Shown here piece by piece: positions 5,249-7,546 of a stretch of DNA of 7,546 bases. Made by a program: the position numbers and the translations under genes. Origin of the DNA: Phycisphaeraceae bacterium (GTDB taxonomy: Bacteria > Planctomycetota > Phycisphaerae > Phycisphaerales > UBA1924); the NCBI GenBank assembly GCA_009827215.1, contig WUAJ01000112.1:1-7546 (forward strand), written 5' to 3'. A model generated the notes under the pieces. That model ran no database searches. It was not told where the DNA came from and saw only the letters and a program-made list of their open reading frames with translations. Every line of letters begins with the position of its first letter. Position 1 is the first letter of the stretch.

Positions 5249-7546
5249 TCAAGCCCCCTTCGGACCTGTTTCCGCGAGCGCCTCGTCTTCCTCGTCCTCG
5301 TACTCATCTTCCTCGTATTCGTCCTCGTACTCGGCATCGTCGTACTCCGCCTCAGCGTCCGCGTCCTCATCGACCTCGTATTCCTCGTCTTCGAGGTCCT
5401 CTGGATCGATCGGATTGCCGTCCTCATCGACGTACTCGTACTCGACTTCTTCGTCGTCTTCCTCTTCTTCCGAGTCCTCGGCTTCGTCAACGAGCTCCTC
5501 ATCCTCTTCGTACTCGTCCGCTTCATCCTCCTCGGATTCAGCGACCAGCTCGGGATCGTCCTCGTCTTCTTCCTCATCCTCCTCAAGCTCATCGACCTCG
5601 AGTTCTTCCTCCTCGTACTCCTCTTCGTCTTCTTCGAGCTCGTCGGCTGGTTCTTCTTCGGCTTCCTCAGCGTCCTCATCATCCACAGAAGACCCCAGCA
5701 CCTCGACCGCGTGCTGATTCACCCCAACCTCAAACGGCACCTCATCGAGATCCGACTCCGCATCCGCTGAGTCCTCAGTCGCGATCCCCTCGGCTCCGTC
5801 TTCGCTCGCGTCCTCGTCATCAATGAACATCGTCGCTTGATGCTGATCCTCCGGATCACTGCCGTAGGACATCGCGGTCTCGTCAGCCTCTTCAGCGGCA
5901 AGAGCACCGCCGGCGCGTTGCTCCGCTTCCATCTCCGCCGCGATCTCTTTCATGAGATCCCATTCTTCTACGGAGATCAGGACATCGCGTGCGACCGATC
6001 CCTTGTGATCGGAGATAATCCCCGCGATGCCCATCAGGTCGATCAATCGCGAAGCACGCGTGTACCCGATCGCGAGTCGGCGCTGCAGCAGCGACACCGA
6101 TCCACGCTTGGTCTCCAGCACGATCTCGACCGCGCGATCGAACAGCGGATCTTCCTGCGCCGCCGCGAGCGATGCGGAGGAGTTGTTCTCTGTCGCTGCG
6201 AGTCGATCCTCGTCGCTCCCCTGCTCTCCCTTGACCTGCATGAGCGAGCGCTCGAAGCTCGGAGCCGCGATGTCTTTGAGGAACTTGACGACTCGACGAA
6301 TCTCCTTGTCGTCCACCAGCGTCCCCTGCGCTCTGCTGAGCTTGTGACTGCTTGGTGAGAGCTGGAGCATGTCGCCCTGTCCGAGCAGCAGCTCGCCGCC
6401 CTTCTGGTCCAGCACGATGCGCGAGTCCATCCCCGACGCGACCTTGAACGCGATTCGGCAAGGCATGTTCGACTTGATCAGACCCGTGACCACGTTCGCC
6501 TGCGGACGCTGCGTCGCGAGGATCAGGTGGATCCCGACCGCACGCGCCTTCTGCGCGATACGGATGATCGCGCCCTCGACCTCTTTGTTGGTCATCATGA
6601 GGTCCGCGAGCTCATCGATAATGAACACCATGTACGGCAGCTTCTTCGGAGTCCGTGCCGCCTTCTCCTCAGTCTGGATATCGAGTCGCTCTTTGAGCTC
6701 GTCCCATTCCAGCTCGTTGTATCCCGCGATATCGCGCACGCCCGCGGATGCGAGCAGCTCGTAGCGCTCGTCCATCTTCGTAACCGCCCATTCGAGAATC
6801 GCCGCGGCTTTGGGCATCTCCGTCACCACTGGACACATCAGATGCGGGATGTCCTTGAACTGACTCATCTCGACCATCTTCGGATCGACCAGCACCAGCT
6901 TGAGTTCATCCGGACGCTTCGTGTACAGGAAGCTCATGATGATCGTGTTCATGCACACCGACTTACCCGAGCCTGTTGTGCCCGCGATCAGCATGTGAGG
7001 CATCTTCGTGAGGTCCGAGATCAACGGATCACCCCCCGCGTCCTTGCCGAGGAACATCGGGAGCTTCATGCCTTCAAACTTGGCGCGGTTGCTCATCAGT
7101 TCCTTGAGGCGCACGCGCTCCTTCGTCGGATTCGGGACCTCGATCCCGATTGTATCGCGCCCCTCCATGTTCGACACCACACGGATATTCACGGCCTTGA
7201 GCGCCCGCGCCAGGTCGCTCTCGATCGCGTTGATCTGCGAAACCTTCGTCCCTGGAGCGAGACGGATGTGGTACAGCGTGATCGCGGGACCCGATTCGAT
7301 GTCCACGACCTCGCCGTCGATCTTGTACTGTGTCAGCGCGTGCTCGAGTGATTCCGCTTGATTGCGCACGAGCGATTCGAGTTTCTCGTTGAACCCGACC
7401 TCGGGTTCTTCGAGCAGCTCCATCGTCGGGAACTTGTACCCCTCGAGCGACTGCGCGTTCTGGAACTCCGCGAGGTCCTCGTCGGTCGCCATCTGCTTGT
7501 TGTCCTGCGCAAAGCGGACCGGGAGCGCCTCGATCTTCTCGCGCAG
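5249..7546 (-). CDS. ftsK: FtsK/SpoIIIE-family DNA translocase, 5'-truncated by the window edge, with a long acidic C-terminal tail
   Basis: This is an ATP-driven double-stranded DNA pump that clears and segregates chromosome ends at the division septum. The reading frame is open to the window edge: 18 codons precede the first in-window ATG at 7492, so that ATG is probably internal and the N-terminal membrane part lies outside. Counting from that Met, residues 1-160 are the alpha domain and linker (the YKFPTMELLEEP segment is typical). Walker A GTTGSGKS is at 171-178 and Walker B VFIIDELADL at 289-298. LATQRPQANVVTGLIKSN follows at about 325-342, then a DQKGGELLLGQGDML block. The winged-helix gamma domain, which reads DNA orientation sequences in this family, is at about 447-510 (DPLFDRAVEIV, IGYTRASRLIDLM). 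FtsK proteins usually end near there. This one continues for about 235 more residues of mostly Asp and Glu and stops at TGA. The family call is secure; the role of the tail is unknown. Confidence 0.96.
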   Translation of the reverse strand: MREKIEALPVRFAQDNKQMATDEDLAEFQNAQSLEGYKFPTMELLEEPEVGFNEKLESLVRNQAESLEHALTQYKIDGEVVDIESGPAITLYHIRLAPGTKVSQINAIESDLARALKAVNIRVVSNMEGRDTIGIEVPNPTKERVRLKELMSNRAKFEGMKLPMFLGKDAGGDPLISDLTKMPHMLIAGTTGSGKSVCMNTIIMSFLYTKRPDELKLVLVDPKMVEMSQFKDIPHLMCPVVTEMPKAAAILEWAVTKMDERYELLASAGVRDIAGYNELEWDELKERLDIQTEEKAARTPKKLPYMVFIIDELADLMMTNKEVEGAIIRIAQKARAVGIHLILATQRPQANVVTGLIKSNMPCRIAFKVASGMDSRIVLDQKGGELLLGQGDMLQLSPSSHKLSRAQGTLVDDKEIRRVVKFLKDIAAPSFERSLMQVKGEQGSDEDRLAATENNSSASLAAAQEDPLFDRAVEIVLETKRGSVSLLQRRLAIGYTRASRLIDLMGIAGIISDHKGSVARDVLISVEEWDLMKEIAAEMEAEQRAGGALAAEEADETAMSYGSDPEDQHQATMFIDDEDASEDGAEGIATEDSADAESDLDEVPFEVGVNQHAVEVLGSSVDDEDAEEAEEEPADELEEDEEEYEEEELEVDELEEDEEEDEDDPELVAESEEDEADEYEEDEELVDEAEDSEEEEDDEEVEYEYVDEDGNPIDPEDLEDEEYEVDEDADAEAEYDDAEYEDEYEEDEYEDEEDEALAETGPKGA
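5261..5914 (-). repeat. Low-complexity Asp/Glu-codon tract encoding the FtsK acidic tail
   Basis: This in-frame part of ftsK codes residues 527-744 (numbered from the ATG at 7492). I count no Lys or Arg in these 218 residues. In the densest part, residues 601-740 (5273-5692), about 94 of 140 residues are Asp or Glu, with scattered Tyr. On the plus strand the DNA is a near-continuous run of tcc/tcg/tct-like triplets. This gives long open frames in every other reading frame: poly-Ser, Arg/Pro-rich and hydrophobic on plus, and Lys/Arg-rich on minus. I read all of those as artefacts of the composition. The repeats are imperfect, so this is codon-level low complexity rather than an exact tandem array. 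Confidence 0.85.

Noticed and set aside
5182..5682. A 166-codon open frame on the minus strand, overlapping the acidic tail of FtsK and rich in Lys, Arg, Ser and Thr, which could look like a basic protein or a frameshift product.
   Set aside because: Shifting GAG/GAA/GAC-rich codons by one base automatically gives AGG/AAG/ACG codons, so the basic frame follows from the acidic one. There is no ribosome-binding site, domain or slippery site that I can support.
5222..5770. Long plus-strand open frames opposite the FtsK tail: a very hydrophobic one, an Arg/Pro-rich one and a poly-Ser one.
   Set aside because: All come from the tcc/tcg/tct composition of the antisense of Asp/Glu codons. The FtsK frame has clear family homology upstream and explains the DNA.

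Overview
The window holds six protein-coding genes, all read from the minus strand, so the transcription order runs from high to low coordinates. In that order they are: the C-terminal part of an FtsK/SpoIIIE-type DNA translocase (cut by the right edge); a methionine-rich exported protein of unknown function; dihydropteroate synthase (folP); a small thioredoxin; a Gfo/Idh/MocA-family oxidoreductase; and an S1-domain RNA-binding protein that stops at an in-frame TAG 23 bases from the left edge. I see no tRNA, rRNA, CRISPR array, insertion sequence or phage gene. No gene-free stretch exceeds 300 bases; the largest gap is about 220 bases, between ftsK and the exported-protein gene.

The organism is probably a planctomycete-like bacterium, perhaps of the Phycisphaerae. 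This is inference from the moderately high GC, the mixed housekeeping layout, the Ala/Pro/Glu-rich leader of the S1 protein and the DUF3352-like secreted protein. No phylogenetic marker in the window settles it.

Layout. 7546-5249: FtsK motor and gamma domains followed by an exceptional acidic tail. 5248-5026: gap with a hairpin after ftsK and a possible promoter for the next gene. 5025-3274: signal-peptide protein with about 10% Met. 3226-2336: folP, whose first codons contain a perfect 15-bp inverted repeat followed by a T-rich run in the transcribed direction, which looks like an intrinsic terminator or attenuator inside the gene. 2335-2186: gap with two dyads and a possible promoter for the thioredoxin gene. 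2185-1856: thioredoxin with a WCQPC active site. 1807-719: oxidoreductase, 48 bases after the thioredoxin stop and probably co-transcribed. 649-23: S1 protein, 69 bases after the oxidoreductase stop.

The genes do not form one obvious pathway: chromosome segregation, folate synthesis, thiol redox, a sugar-type dehydrogenase and RNA binding. I see no convincing new multi-gene system. The points most worth a second look are the hairpin nested in folP, the in-frame stop inside the S1 domain, the 218-residue Lys/Arg-free tail of FtsK and the methionine-rich exported protein.
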